Part shown: positions 26,028-34,997 of the stretch, one piece after another | Layout of the letters: every line of letters starts with the position of its first letter | Position numbering within the stretch: position 1 is the first letter of the stretch | NCBI GenBank assembly: GCA_026414565.1 | Contig: JAOAIT010000037.1 | Span: 1-64,000, forward strand | Direction: 5' to 3' | DNA: 64,000 nucleotides | Source of the DNA: Verrucomicrobiia bacterium | GTDB taxonomy: Bacteria > Verrucomicrobiota > Verrucomicrobiia > Limisphaerales > Fontisphaeraceae | Position numbers and translations under genes: made by a program | Notes under the pieces: model-generated | The model's database searches: none | Seen by the model: the letters and a program-made list of their open reading frames with translations, nothing else | Told to the model about the DNA's origin: nothing

Positions 26028-27452
26028 ATGAAACCGCCGGCTCATTTGAAGGAGCGCCTGCAATTGCCCCGGCAGAAAATGCCGGAGCAAGCGCCGGAGG
26101 CGCGCACGGCCAATTTTGCCGAAGTCAACCTGGGTTTTTCCGAGCAACTGGCCTTGTTGGAGGCCCACCGTTGCATTCAGTGCAAGGAAGCCCGGTGCAT
26201 CCGGGGCTGTCCGGTGCGGGTGAACATTCCGCAGTTCATCAAACTGGTGGCCGAGGGGGATCTGGCCGGGGCGGCGCGCAGCCTGTTGCGCGACAACGCC
26301 CTGCCGGCCATCACGGGGCGGGTGTGCCCGCAGGAGACGCAATGCGAGGTGGAATGCGTGCGGGGCATCAAGGGGGCGCCGGTGGCGATTGGGCATTTGG
26401 AGCGGTTTGTGGCGGATTGGGCCTATCGCCATGCGCATCACCTGGAGCTGCCCAAGGCCGCGCCGAGCGGCCGCCGTGTGGCGGTGGTCGGCTCCGGTCC
26501 GGCCGGGCTGACGGCGGCGGGCGAGCTGGCGGCGATGGGCCACGAGGTAACGGTGTATGAGGCGTTGCACAAGCCCGGCGGGGTGCTGGTGTATGGCATT
26601 CCGGAGTTCCGGCTGCCCAAACAGATTGTGAAGCAGGAGGTGGAGCGCCTGCAAAAGGCGGGCGTCAAGATCGAGTGCAACGTGGTCATTGGGCGCACTT
26701 ATACGCTGCCGGAGCTGCGCCAGCGGTTCGATGCGGTGTTTCTGGCCAACGGGGCGGGGCTGCCGGTTTTCATGCAGGTGCCGGGCGAGAATTCCAAAGG
26801 GGTGTATTCCGCCAACGAGTACCTGACGCGTGTCAACCTGATGGCCGCTTTTGCCAAATCGGACACGCCGGTGCTGCAGGGGCGGCGGGTGGCCGTGGTG
26901 GGGGGCGGCAACGTGGCCATGGACGCGGCGCGCACCGCCAAGCGGCTGGGGGCGGAGGCATCCATGATTGTCTATCGGCGCACCAAGGCCGAGATGCCGG
27001 CGCGGGTGGAGGAGGTGCATCACGCCGAGGAAGAGGGCATTCAATTTGAATTTCTGGCGGCGCCGCTGGAGGTCTTGCACGATGAAAAGCGGTGGGTCAC
27101 CGGGTTGCGCTGCCAGCGCATGGCGCTGGGCGAGCCGGACGCCAAGGGGCGGCGGCGTCCCGTGCCGGTGCCCGGCTCGGAATTTACGCTGCCTTGCGAT
27201 GTGGTGGTGGTGGCCATTGGCTCACGGGCCAATCCGCTGCTGACTTCCACCTGCCCGGAGCTGGCGCTGGACGAGCGGGGGCACATCAAGACGGACGAGC
27301 GGGGGATGACCAATCTGCCGGGGGTGTTTGCCGGCGGGGACATTGTGCGCGGCGCGGCCACGGTCATTTTGGCCATGGGCGATGGCAAGAATGCAGCGCA
27401 GGCGATTGATGCGTATTTGAAAACCCTGCCGGCGAAGACGCCCGCCGCGTAA
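26028..27452 (+). CDS. NfnB-like / GltA-type NADPH oxidoreductase subunit with two [4Fe-4S] clusters
   Basis: The 474-residue protein begins with a cysteine-rich domain: CIQCKEARCIRGCPVRVNIP, then CPQETQCEVECVRG, the ligand pattern for two [4Fe-4S] clusters in glutamate synthase small subunits and NfnB. Two Rossmann domains follow: VAVVGSGPAGLTAAGELA with YEALHKPGGVLVYGIPEF (FAD), and VAVVGGGNVAMDAARTAKRL with IVYRRTKAEMPA (NADPH). GVFAGGDIVRGAATVILAMG near the C-terminus completes the FAD site. No glutamate synthase large subunit lies beside it. The NfnA-like partner upstream makes a ferredoxin:NADP+ transhydrogenase the best reading; a stand-alone GltA role is the alternative. Confidence 0.82.
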   Translation: MKPPAHLKERLQLPRQKMPEQAPEARTANFAEVNLGFSEQLALLEAHRCIQCKEARCIRGCPVRVNIPQFIKLVAEGDLAGAARSLLRDNALPAITGRVCPQETQCEVECVRGIKGAPVAIGHLERFVADWAYRHAHHLELPKAAPSGRRVAVVGSGPAGLTAAGELAAMGHEVTVYEALHKPGGVLVYGIPEFRLPKQIVKQEVERLQKAGVKIECNVVIGRTYTLPELRQRFDAVFLANGAGLPVFMQVPGENSKGVYSANEYLTRVNLMAAFAKSDTPVLQGRRVAVVGGGNVAMDAARTAKRLGAEASMIVYRRTKAEMPARVEEVHHAEEEGIQFEFLAAPLEVLHDEKRWVTGLRCQRMALGEPDAKGRRRPVPVPGSEFTLPCDVVVVAIGSRANPLLTSTCPELALDERGHIKTDERGMTNLPGVFAGGDIVRGAATVILAMGDGKNAAQAIDAYLKTLPAKTPAA

Positions 27453-27553
27453 GGGCGGCGGGCATTTGGCTGGGCTTCTGACGCGCCCCGCGTCGTCTGA
27501 TGCGGGTGAGAACAGGGGATGAGGGAGGAGGATTTGTCAGCCCCAAGCCCTGA

Positions 27554-28288
27554 TCATTGAGGCCCGGCGTCACTTTCCGTCAACGCCAGAAAGGCCTGCT
27601 CCAGGGGGCCGGCGGCGCCGCTCTGGCGGCGCAGCTCCTCGGCCGTGCCCACGGCGATGAGGCGGCCCTGGTGAATGATGCCAATGCGGTCGGCCATTTC
27701 CTCCGCCACGCTGAGCTGGTGGGTGGAGACGAAAACGGTCATGCCCTGGAGGGAGCGTTCCTTCAGGGTGTCTTTAACGATGCGGGCGTGGTGGGGATCC
27801 AGGCCCACCATGGGTTCATCAATGACAAAGACTTCCGGGTCATGCAGCAGGGCGGCGGCAATGGCGGTGCGCTGACGGGTGCCGTGGGAGAGGCCCTCGA
27901 TGGGTTTGTGCAGGTATTCCTCCAACTGAAAACGGTTGACCAGGGCGCGCGCCTTGTGTTCCAGGTCCGCGGTGGGCATCCGAAAGAGTTGGCCGATGAA
28001 GCGGAGGAATTCCCACGGAGTCAGTTTTTCGTAGAGGAAGGGAAAATCCGGCACATAGGCCAGGCGGCGGCGGGCCTCGAGGGGTTGTTGCTGCACGTCG
28101 AAGCCGCTGATGCGCGCGCAGCCGCTGGTGGGCTTGATGAGGCCGGTGAGCATCTTGATGGTGGTGGTTTTGCCGGCGGCATTGGGGCCGAGCACGGCGA
28201 AGAATTCGCCGCGCGCCACGGTGAGGGAAATATCGTTGACGGCGACGAGGTCGCCGAACTTTTTGACCAGATGCACCAGCTCGATCAT
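27554..28288 (-). CDS. ABC transporter ATP-binding protein
   Basis: The 244-residue ATPase has Walker A GPNAAGKTT (residues 34-42), a Q-loop region around AYVPDFPFLYEKLTPWEFL, a signature LSHGTRQR where most relatives have LSGGQ, Walker B VFVIDEPMVGLDP, and the H-loop VSTHQ. It resembles the ATPases of ABC-2 type exporters. It is the last gene of a three-gene minus-strand operon, starting 14 bases after the preceding stop. No permease gene lies within or next to the operon in this window, so the membrane partner is unknown. Confidence 0.88.
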   Translation of the reverse strand: MIELVHLVKKFGDLVAVNDISLTVARGEFFAVLGPNAAGKTTTIKMLTGLIKPTSGCARISGFDVQQQPLEARRRLAYVPDFPFLYEKLTPWEFLRFIGQLFRMPTADLEHKARALVNRFQLEEYLHKPIEGLSHGTRQRTAIAAALLHDPEVFVIDEPMVGLDPHHARIVKDTLKERSLQGMTVFVSTHQLSVAEEMADRIGIIHQGRLIAVGTAEELRRQSGAAGPLEQAFLALTESDAGPQ

Positions 28289-28302
28289 GACCTGCCTGCT
28301 GC

Positions 28303-29121
28303 CTATTGGAGACCGCTCAGAACATAGTTGATCAGGGAAACATTGCCCGGAAAATCCACGCGGAGGATTTCGCCGGCGCGGCTGACGTACACCACCAGAT
28401 AATAGCGGTCGAGCACGCGCGCCTGCAGGCGATACACCTTCATGGCGGAGCGCCCCAGGGACATGACATCATGGCGGGCCTGCCATTCGAGGCCCAGGCG
28501 GAAGGAGGCGGCAGCGGGGTCGGAGGGCTGGATGGTGTTGAGCAGCCACACGACGGGCAGCGGCACCTCGAAATCCTCCAGCAACCGCCGGGGATCGCGC
28601 AGCTCATCGAAAGTGTAGGCATAGGTGGTTTCGTTGACGCCGTCGCTCAGGCGCACGGTGAGGCGCTGCGCCACGGCATCGGCATGGATTTCGTACACAT
28701 CGGGCTTGAGCTGGGTGCGCAGTTGGAGATCGCGCCAGGTGTAGTTGGTGGAGAGATGGAGGCGGAGGAAGAAGCGCACATTCTGGCCCAGTTCGCGCAG
28801 CATGAGGTTGCCATCAAAATCCAGCGTGTAACCGGTGATGCGGCGCACCATGCCCTCGGGGGCGGCCTCGCGGTTGGGGAGGTCCTGCGGGGGCCGCTCT
28901 TCGCCCACGGTGGCCATCCAGCGGCAGACGCCATATTTCTGGCCTTGATAGACGATTTCCAGGGAGGAGCTGTCGGCGGCGGTGATGATGCGGTGCCAGA
29001 CGGCCTGGGGGGCCACCGCCACGCCCACCTGGCGGGCGCCGCCGTATTCGGCGCGAAACAACAAGAAATTCATGACCAGCCAGAACGCCAGAACCAGGAG
29101 GAAAAAGGGGCGTGGCCTCAT
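28303..29121 (-). CDS. Membrane-anchored protein of unknown function
   Basis: I do not recognise the family. The 272-residue product has one N-terminal membrane helix (PFFLLVLAFWLVMNFLLF) and a large extracytoplasmic domain rich in beta-strand-like segments, for example LEIVYQGQKYGVCRW, YTLDFDGNLMLRE and YYLVVYVSRAGEILRVDF. The ATG at 29121 opens the helix and lies 14 bases after the stop of the TPR-LysM gene; a longer frame extends upstream but only shadows that gene. It sits between a LysM protein and an ABC ATPase, which suggests an envelope role and possibly assistance to the transporter. Confidence 0.65.
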   Translation of the reverse strand: MRPRPFFLLVLAFWLVMNFLLFRAEYGGARQVGVAVAPQAVWHRIITAADSSSLEIVYQGQKYGVCRWMATVGEERPPQDLPNREAAPEGMVRRITGYTLDFDGNLMLRELGQNVRFFLRLHLSTNYTWRDLQLRTQLKPDVYEIHADAVAQRLTVRLSDGVNETTYAYTFDELRDPRRLLEDFEVPLPVVWLLNTIQPSDPAAASFRLGLEWQARHDVMSLGRSAMKVYRLQARVLDRYYLVVYVSRAGEILRVDFPGNVSLINYVLSGLQ

Positions 29122-29135
29122 GGGGGCAGGGATGA

Positions 29136-29939
29136 TCAGGAGGGCGGGATGTTCAGCACCTGCCCGATCTTCAGGCGGCGGGCGTCCAGCCCCGGGTTGG
29201 CGTCCATGAGCGCACGAAGGGAAATGCCATATTTGCGGGCGATGGCGGCGGGGGTTTCGTTGGCCTGCACTTTGTGGGTGCGGAGGGCCGCGGAGGGCGG
29301 GTTGGCGGGAGTGTGCGGGCGGGCCGGATCGCCAGCCACAGTGCCGGGCGTGGCGGCCGGGGCCGGGGTGGGGGGAGGGGGATTGGTTGCCGCAAGCGGG
29401 GCGGGGCTGGGGGTTGAGGGCGGCGGGGCCAGGGCGGCGCGATTGGTGGCATAGGCCACCCATGCCTCCAACTGGCTGCGCAACTGGGCGTTTTCCACCT
29501 TCAAGCGCTCAATATCCCGGAGCACGGACTGGGTGCCGGGCGCCAGGGCAATGGGCTTGGCGAGCTCCTGTTTGCAGGCAATGATGCGCTGTTTGACGAT
29601 CTCCGCATGGGGCGAGCGGGGCCGGAGCTGAAGGAACTTGTTGTAATGGTAAATGGCGATGGCGTAGGAGTTTTCCTCGGCAATTTTTTGCTCGTACAGC
29701 ACCCCCAGTTGGAAGTGGGCCGAAGAGGAGCGGGGGTTGACCTCCAGGGCTTTTTCAAAGGCCTCCACTGCGCCCTTGTAGTCGAAGCTGCCCAGTTTGC
29801 GCTGGCCGAGCACGTAATAAGGCTCTTTCGATTCGTCGAGGGCGGAATCTGTGGGGGGGAAACAACCCCAGCCGCCTGCCGCCGCCAGCAACAGCAGCGG
29901 CCAGGCGCGTTTCCACCAGTTCCGCAGCAACGCACACAT
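29136..29939 (-). CDS. TPR and LysM domain envelope protein (possible lipoprotein)
   Basis: The 267-residue product has an N-terminal hydrophobic segment (WPLLLLAAAGGWGC) that ends at a cysteine, so it could be a lipoprotein, although GWGC is not an ideal lipobox. TPR repeats follow (about residues 40-120, with SFDYKGAVEAFEKALEVNP). A coiled-coil-like stretch (LRDIERLKVENAQLRSQLEA) and a long proline/alanine/threonine linker (about 165-215) lead into a C-terminal LysM domain: HKVQANETPAAIARKYGIS and LDARRLKIGQVLNIP. LysM binds peptidoglycan, so the protein probably tethers TPR-mediated contacts to the cell wall. It is the first gene of the operon that ends with the ABC ATPase. Confidence 0.82.
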   Translation of the reverse strand: MCALLRNWWKRAWPLLLLAAAGGWGCFPPTDSALDESKEPYYVLGQRKLGSFDYKGAVEAFEKALEVNPRSSSAHFQLGVLYEQKIAEENSYAIAIYHYNKFLQLRPRSPHAEIVKQRIIACKQELAKPIALAPGTQSVLRDIERLKVENAQLRSQLEAWVAYATNRAALAPPPSTPSPAPLAATNPPPPTPAPAATPGTVAGDPARPHTPANPPSAALRTHKVQANETPAAIARKYGISLRALMDANPGLDARRLKIGQVLNIPPS

Positions 29940-30065
29940 CGGACTTGAAGCTAATCAATCCGTCTGGGCCGTGCAATGGTCAAGTGAGGCGAAGGGAGGA
30001 TCGCCCGTCCCCGGCGTGATGAAAAATGGGGAGCATCCGCGGGCCAAAGCTGTCCAATAAGGTGT

Positions 30066-32441
30066 ATGAAACGTGCGCTTTTTAGCCTGCTGTTTTTGCT
30101 GATGGCGCTGGCCGCCCTTTTCCAAACCCGGGCTGCCGGCCTGATTATTGTCCACGAGCCTGATTTCTGGACCCGGCCCATCATCTGGCCGCCGCCGTAT
30201 CCGCCCATTCCCCCCCCGCGTCCCCCGCCATGGCCGCCGCGCCCGATACCGCCTCCGGTGTGGGCGCCGCTGGAAATCGCCTCGACGCGGGCGGACATCA
30301 GCCTCAAGGACCAGGTGGCGGTGGTGACGGTGGAGCAGGAGTTTTACAACCCCAATCCGCGCCAACTGGAAGGCACTTTTCTTTTTCCCGTCCCGCGTGG
30401 GGCGCAGTTGCGGAAGTTTGCGATGGACATCAACGGCAAGCCGATGGAGGCCGAGCTGCTGGCGGCGGACAAGGCGCGGGGCATTTATGAGGACATTGTC
30501 CGGCGGTTGCGGGACCCGGCGTTGCTGGAGTATGCGGGGCGGGACTTGTACAAGGTGCGCATCTTTCCCATTGAACCGCACGGCAAGAAGCGCATCACGC
30601 TGACGTATCAACAATTGTTGAAGGCCGATGGGGGGCTGGTGGCCTTTACGCTGCCGTTGTCCACGGAAAAACATTCCGCGGCGCCGGTGAAAAACCTGAG
30701 TTTCAAGCTGACCCTGGAGACGTCGCGCCCGCTCAAGACGCTGTACTCGCCCAGCCACAAAGTGGAGATCAAACGCGACGGGGCGCGGCGGGCGGTCATT
30801 GGCTACGAGGCCACGCAGGTGAAGCCGGAGGCGGATTTCCAGCTTTATTATTCGGTGGAGGAGGGCGAGTTTGGGGTGAGCCTGCTGACGCACAAACGGG
30901 CGGGAGAGGATGGCTATTTTCTGGCGCTGCTGTCGCCGCCGCCGGAGACCGGCAAGGAAAAACCCGCGCCCAAGGATATTTTGTTTGTGGTGGACACCTC
31001 CGGCTCCATGTCAGGCGCAAAGATGGAGCAGGCGAAGAAAGCGCTGCGGTATTGCGTGGAGAACTTGAATGAGGAGGACCGGTTTGAGGTGATTCGGTTT
31101 TCCACGGAGACCGAGCCGTTGTTCAAAGAACTCATGACTGCCAACCGGGAGAATCGCAAGCGCGCTCTGGAGTTTATCAACGGCCTGCGGGCTGCGGGCG
31201 GGACGGCCATTCATGATGCCCTGCTGGAGGCGCTGCGCAAGAAACCGGCCGGAGAGCAGCGCCCGTTTCTGGTGATTTTCCTGACGGACGGCCAACCCAC
31301 GGTGGGCGAGACGGATGCGGACGCGATTTTGAAGAGCGCGCTCAAGGCGCGGGAAGGGGTGACGCGGGTGTTTTGTTTTGGGATTGGGACGGATGTGAAC
31401 ACGCATCTGCTGGATTTGCTGGCGGAAAACACACGCGCCGCCAGCCAATACGTGCTGCCCGAGGAAGACCTCGAGGTGAAGCTGTCGCAGTTCTACACCA
31501 AGATCAGCGAGCCGGTGCTGACCAATCCCACCCTCAAGTTTGAGGGGCCGGTGACGGTGCGCCAGGTGCATCCCACGCCGTTGCCGGATGTGTTTCGCGG
31601 GGATCAGGTGGTGGTGGCGGGGCGTTTCGAAGGCGAGGGGGCGGTGACCCTGTTGCTCGAGGGCCAGATGAAAGGGCAGCCGCGGCGGTTCACCTTCCCG
31701 GTCAAATTTGGCCCCGGGGAGGAGCATGATTTCATCCCGCGCCTGTGGGCCACGCGGAGGGTGGGCTTTTTGCTGGATGAAATCCGCCTGCGGGGCGAGA
31801 ACAAGGAATTGAAGGATGAAGTCACCGAGCTGGCGCGCCGCCATGGAATTGTCACGCCGTACACGGCTTATTTGATTGTGGAGGACGAGCAGCGCCGCAA
31901 CGTGGCTGCCACCCAGCAGACCATGCGCTGGCTGGCAGAGGATCGCTCCGCCCAGCGGGAGCTTTCGCGGGCGTACGAGGAGGGCCGGCGGCAGCGGGCG
32001 GGAGATTTGGCGGTGGCGGGCGCGCAGGCCTCTGCCGCTTTGAAGCAGGCCGAGCAGGCGCAGGACGCGATGTTGTACAGCGGGCGGGCGGTCATGCGCG
32101 CAGCCCCTGTGGCCCCGGGCGGGGCGGGGGGTGGGATGGTGCGCGGGCAGCCGGCCTCGCCGGAGCAGGCGGCCCAGGCGGCGCAACAATTTGCCGCCAC
32201 CACGCGCCATGTGGGCGGGCGCACCTTTTATCAGAACGGCACGCAATGGGTGGACGCGGAGGCGCAGAAGTTCAAGGATCAGAAACCCATCGCCATTGTG
32301 TTTGGTTCGCCGGAGTATTTCGAGCTGCTGCGGAAGCATCCGCAGGCGGCGGCGTGGTTCTCGCTGGGGACGAGTCTGCAGGTGGTGCTGGAAGGCCGGC
32401 TTTACGAGATTATGGAGGTCGCGAGCGGCTCCCCACCTTGA
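30066..32441 (+). CDS. VIT and von Willebrand factor A domain secreted protein
   Basis: The 791-residue product has a signal peptide (hydrophobic core LFSLLFLLMALAALF), then a strongly proline-rich segment (about residues 36-63, PPPYPPIPPPRPPPWPP). A VIT (inter-alpha-trypsin) domain follows (about 65-190: VTVEQEFYNPNPRQLEGTF). The VWA domain (about 300-480) has an intact MIDAS start, DTSGSMS, at Asp310, FLTDGQPTVGE and CFGIGTDVN. The C-terminal part includes a glutamine/alanine-rich helical region and ends with a conserved-looking segment, FSLGTSLQVVLEGRLYEIM. VIT-VWA proteins probably mediate metal-dependent protein contacts at the cell surface. The ligand is unknown. Confidence 0.88.
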   Translation: MKRALFSLLFLLMALAALFQTRAAGLIIVHEPDFWTRPIIWPPPYPPIPPPRPPPWPPRPIPPPVWAPLEIASTRADISLKDQVAVVTVEQEFYNPNPRQLEGTFLFPVPRGAQLRKFAMDINGKPMEAELLAADKARGIYEDIVRRLRDPALLEYAGRDLYKVRIFPIEPHGKKRITLTYQQLLKADGGLVAFTLPLSTEKHSAAPVKNLSFKLTLETSRPLKTLYSPSHKVEIKRDGARRAVIGYEATQVKPEADFQLYYSVEEGEFGVSLLTHKRAGEDGYFLALLSPPPETGKEKPAPKDILFVVDTSGSMSGAKMEQAKKALRYCVENLNEEDRFEVIRFSTETEPLFKELMTANRENRKRALEFINGLRAAGGTAIHDALLEALRKKPAGEQRPFLVIFLTDGQPTVGETDADAILKSALKAREGVTRVFCFGIGTDVNTHLLDLLAENTRAASQYVLPEEDLEVKLSQFYTKISEPVLTNPTLKFEGPVTVRQVHPTPLPDVFRGDQVVVAGRFEGEGAVTLLLEGQMKGQPRRFTFPVKFGPGEEHDFIPRLWATRRVGFLLDEIRLRGENKELKDEVTELARRHGIVTPYTAYLIVEDEQRRNVAATQQTMRWLAEDRSAQRELSRAYEEGRRQRAGDLAVAGAQASAALKQAEQAQDAMLYSGRAVMRAAPVAPGGAGGGMVRGQPASPEQAAQAAQQFAATTRHVGGRTFYQNGTQWVDAEAQKFKDQKPIAIVFGSPEYFELLRKHPQAAAWFSLGTSLQVVLEGRLYEIMEVASGSPP

Positions 32442-32503
32442 GGCAGGCGGCCCCACCTGTGCCTTGCCAGGGGCGTGGCCGGCGGGTTACGCTGCGGAGC
32501 GGG

Positions 32504-33529
32504 ATGAGCAAACTCAAAGTGGCTGTACTGGGCACCGGCGCCCTGGGCAAGGAGCACGCCCGCATTTATGCCGAGCTGGCCGCTGCCGGGCTGGTGGAGC
32601 TGGTGGGCGTGTACGACACCAATCGCGAAGTGGCGGCGCAAGTGGCCGCCCGTTGCGGGGTGCCCGTGCTGGCCTCGGTGGAGGAGATTATCGCCAGGGC
32701 GGAGGCCTTGAGCATTGTCACGCCCACGGTAACCCATTACGCGCTGGCGCGGCAGGCGCTGGAGGCCGGGCGCCATTGTCTGGTGGAGAAACCGATGACG
32801 GATCAGGCGGCGCAAGCCGCCGAGCTGGTGGAGCTGGCGGCGCGGCGTCAGTGCGTGCTGCAGGTGGGCCATGTGGAGCGGTTTAATCCAGTGTTTGCCT
32901 ATCTGCAAAAGACCGCCACAGAGCCGCGTTTTATTGAGGCGCACCGCCTTTCGCCCTTCCCCAAGCGGAGCACGGACATTGGGGTGGTGCTGGATTTGAT
33001 GATCCATGATCTGGATGTGGTGCTGGCCTTTGTGGCCTCGCCGGTCGTGGCCGTGGATGCGGTGGGTGTGGCGGTGCTGAGTCCGACGGAGGACATCGCC
33101 AATGCGCGGCTGCGCTTTGCCAATGGCTGTGTGGCCAACCTGACGGTCAGCCGCGTCAGTCCGGAGCGGATGCGGAAGATTCGTGTGTTCAGCGGGGGGC
33201 CGCAGCCGTCGTATATTTCTTTGGATTACCGCGCCCAGGAGGGATTCATATACCGTCTGGCCCGCGCGGATGAACCGGAAAGCTCGCTGCTCAAGAAGTG
33301 GCTGGGCGGCAAGGAGGCCACGCTGGTGAGCGAATTTGCCGGCCGCCGCATTGTGCGGGAGCCGGTGCCGATTGAGAAAGGGGAGCCGTTGCGGCTGGAG
33401 CTGGAGCATTTTGTGCGGTGCGCGCAGGCGGGGCGCGAGCCGGCGGTGAGCGGGGCGAAGGCCAAGCTGGCGCTGGATTTGGCGCTGGAGATTACGCGCC
33501 AGATTCAACAGCAGGGCGCCAAGGCCTGA
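32504..33529 (+). CDS. Gfo/Idh/MocA family NAD(P)-dependent oxidoreductase
   Basis: The 341-residue protein has the N-terminal Rossmann motif VAVLGTGALGKEHARIYAEL and VGVYDTNREVA, the family segment SIVTPTVTHYALARQALEAG, and the active-site lysine motif VEKPMTDQAAQA. VGHVERFNPVF and DLMIHDLDVVLAFV follow, and the C-terminal sheet domain ends the protein. Members oxidise or reduce sugar carbons. Relatives of this type next to lipid A genes make UDP-3-keto-GlcNAc, but no lpx gene is adjacent here, so that role is only a possibility. The start ATG has a GGAG-type ribosome binding site four bases upstream. Confidence 0.85.
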   Translation: MSKLKVAVLGTGALGKEHARIYAELAAAGLVELVGVYDTNREVAAQVAARCGVPVLASVEEIIARAEALSIVTPTVTHYALARQALEAGRHCLVEKPMTDQAAQAAELVELAARRQCVLQVGHVERFNPVFAYLQKTATEPRFIEAHRLSPFPKRSTDIGVVLDLMIHDLDVVLAFVASPVVAVDAVGVAVLSPTEDIANARLRFANGCVANLTVSRVSPERMRKIRVFSGGPQPSYISLDYRAQEGFIYRLARADEPESSLLKKWLGGKEATLVSEFAGRRIVREPVPIEKGEPLRLELEHFVRCAQAGREPAVSGAKAKLALDLALEITRQIQQQGAKA

Positions 33530-33541
33530 GGCGGCCGCGGC

Positions 33542-34918
33542 TCATGGGGCGGCCTGGGCGGGTTTCAGCCGGGGGTCATCCAGGTCCAGGCGGTACAGCA
33601 CCTGGTTGTAATTGTGGCGTGGGGTGATTTGCGGTTTGTCGGCAAACTCGGCTGTGTAGGTGCCTTCGAAGATCAAGATGGGAGAATTGGGAGGGGAAAA
33701 TTCGATGTGCAGGCGGGGGTTGTAGAAGGTGTAATTCTCATGCGTCAACACCTTCACCGCCGGCCCCCAGGGGCCCAGGGGCGATCCGGCCTCGGCATAC
33801 CACAACTCGCCGAAGGTGGAGGGTTTGCCGAAAGCCTCCATGAAGACAGTCACCCAGCGTTTGCGCCAGGGATGCCAGGCAATGGAGCCGGTGTGCGGTT
33901 TCACCGCCTTGCCGTCGCCGGCCGCGGTGAGCTGGGCGGGAGGGGTGAGTTCCTGCCAGGTGTTGGTGTTTTGCCACGCCTCGAAGGTGGCCGGACACCG
34001 CAGGCGGGGGAAGGGATCGCCAAACAACACCCAATCCCGGCCCTGTTCATCCTGCCACAAGACGGGATGCCCCTGCGGGAGCGGCGGCGGCCGGCGGGAG
34101 GCTTCGGTTTTGGTCCAGAGCACGGCCAGCCGCTCAAATTGTGTCTTTTCCTCATTCCAGACACACAGCCCCCATTCGTAAGCCTCCAGATGATTGCGGA
34201 TTTTGGAGTAGCTGGCCACCAGCCGCGGGGTGCCATCGGCGGCCGGCAAACTGGCCACGCCCGTCAGCCAGGTTGGCCCGCTGCCGGGCAGGGGCGCCAG
34301 CCCTTTGACCCGCCCTTGGGCGTCACGGAAGTGTGCAAACTGGAGGCGGACGGGCGGGGTGAAATTGGTGAGGGCCTGAACGGGGGTGATGGCGCCGGTC
34401 ATGTGGAAAATACCCAGCGGATAATGGGCCAGGGTGGTATCGCCCCAGAGCCAGTAGAGGCGTCCCTGATGAACGGCGTTTTGCACACTGTCACAGCCCA
34501 GCACGCCTGATTCGGGCCAGTCCTGCTCGCGGCCGGTTTTCTGGCTCTCGGCGAAGAGGCCCGCGCCGGTGATGCGTCCGAGCCGGCGGGCGATGATGGT
34601 GCGTTGGACCTCGACGCGCAGGGTTTTGCCCGGGGCCGGAGTCAGGCGCAGGCCGCGGTAGCCGAAGCCATCTTTGGGCCGTTCGTAGCCGTGGCCGATG
34701 ACGTCAAACCAGGTTTCGCGTCCCATCAGCTCCGGCAAATCGAAGGCGATGACTCCGGCGTTGTCGCTGACGAAGCGGACGCCGTGGGTGGTGCGTAATT
34801 CGACCAGCGGCACCGGCCAGCCGGTGTCCTGTTCCACAATTTCCAGCCGGCAAGGCTCCATGGCCCAGGCGCAGAGGAGGCCGGCCAGCCAGGCCAGAAG
34901 GACGTTACGTATCACCAT
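33542..34918 (-). CDS. Secreted beta-propeller-like protein, glycosidase-related
   Basis: The 458-residue product has a signal peptide (VLLAWLAGLLCAWA), then a small beta-sandwich resembling a carboxypeptidase-regulatory-like domain (about residues 20-110, with VPLVELRTTHGVRF). The remainder has repeated W- and D-rich blades: GRLYWLWGDTTLAHYP, TWLTGVASLP, WVLFGDPFPRLRC, HTGSIAWHPWRKRWVT and FYNPRLHIEF. The pattern resembles five-bladed propellers of the DUF4185/glycosyl hydrolase 43-like type. No catalytic triad could be assigned, so a lectin or hydrolase role is only inferred. The ATG at 34918 opens the signal peptide; the frame continues upstream without one. Confidence 0.62.
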   Translation of the reverse strand: MVIRNVLLAWLAGLLCAWAMEPCRLEIVEQDTGWPVPLVELRTTHGVRFVSDNAGVIAFDLPELMGRETWFDVIGHGYERPKDGFGYRGLRLTPAPGKTLRVEVQRTIIARRLGRITGAGLFAESQKTGREQDWPESGVLGCDSVQNAVHQGRLYWLWGDTTLAHYPLGIFHMTGAITPVQALTNFTPPVRLQFAHFRDAQGRVKGLAPLPGSGPTWLTGVASLPAADGTPRLVASYSKIRNHLEAYEWGLCVWNEEKTQFERLAVLWTKTEASRRPPPLPQGHPVLWQDEQGRDWVLFGDPFPRLRCPATFEAWQNTNTWQELTPPAQLTAAGDGKAVKPHTGSIAWHPWRKRWVTVFMEAFGKPSTFGELWYAEAGSPLGPWGPAVKVLTHENYTFYNPRLHIEFSPPNSPILIFEGTYTAEFADKPQITPRHNYNQVLYRLDLDDPRLKPAQAAP

Positions 34919-34997
34919 GGGGACCGGGCCGCAGGGCAGCGCACCCCGCCCCGCGGCGGGGGGAGGCAGCGCGCGCGGGCGCACTGATTCATGCGGC

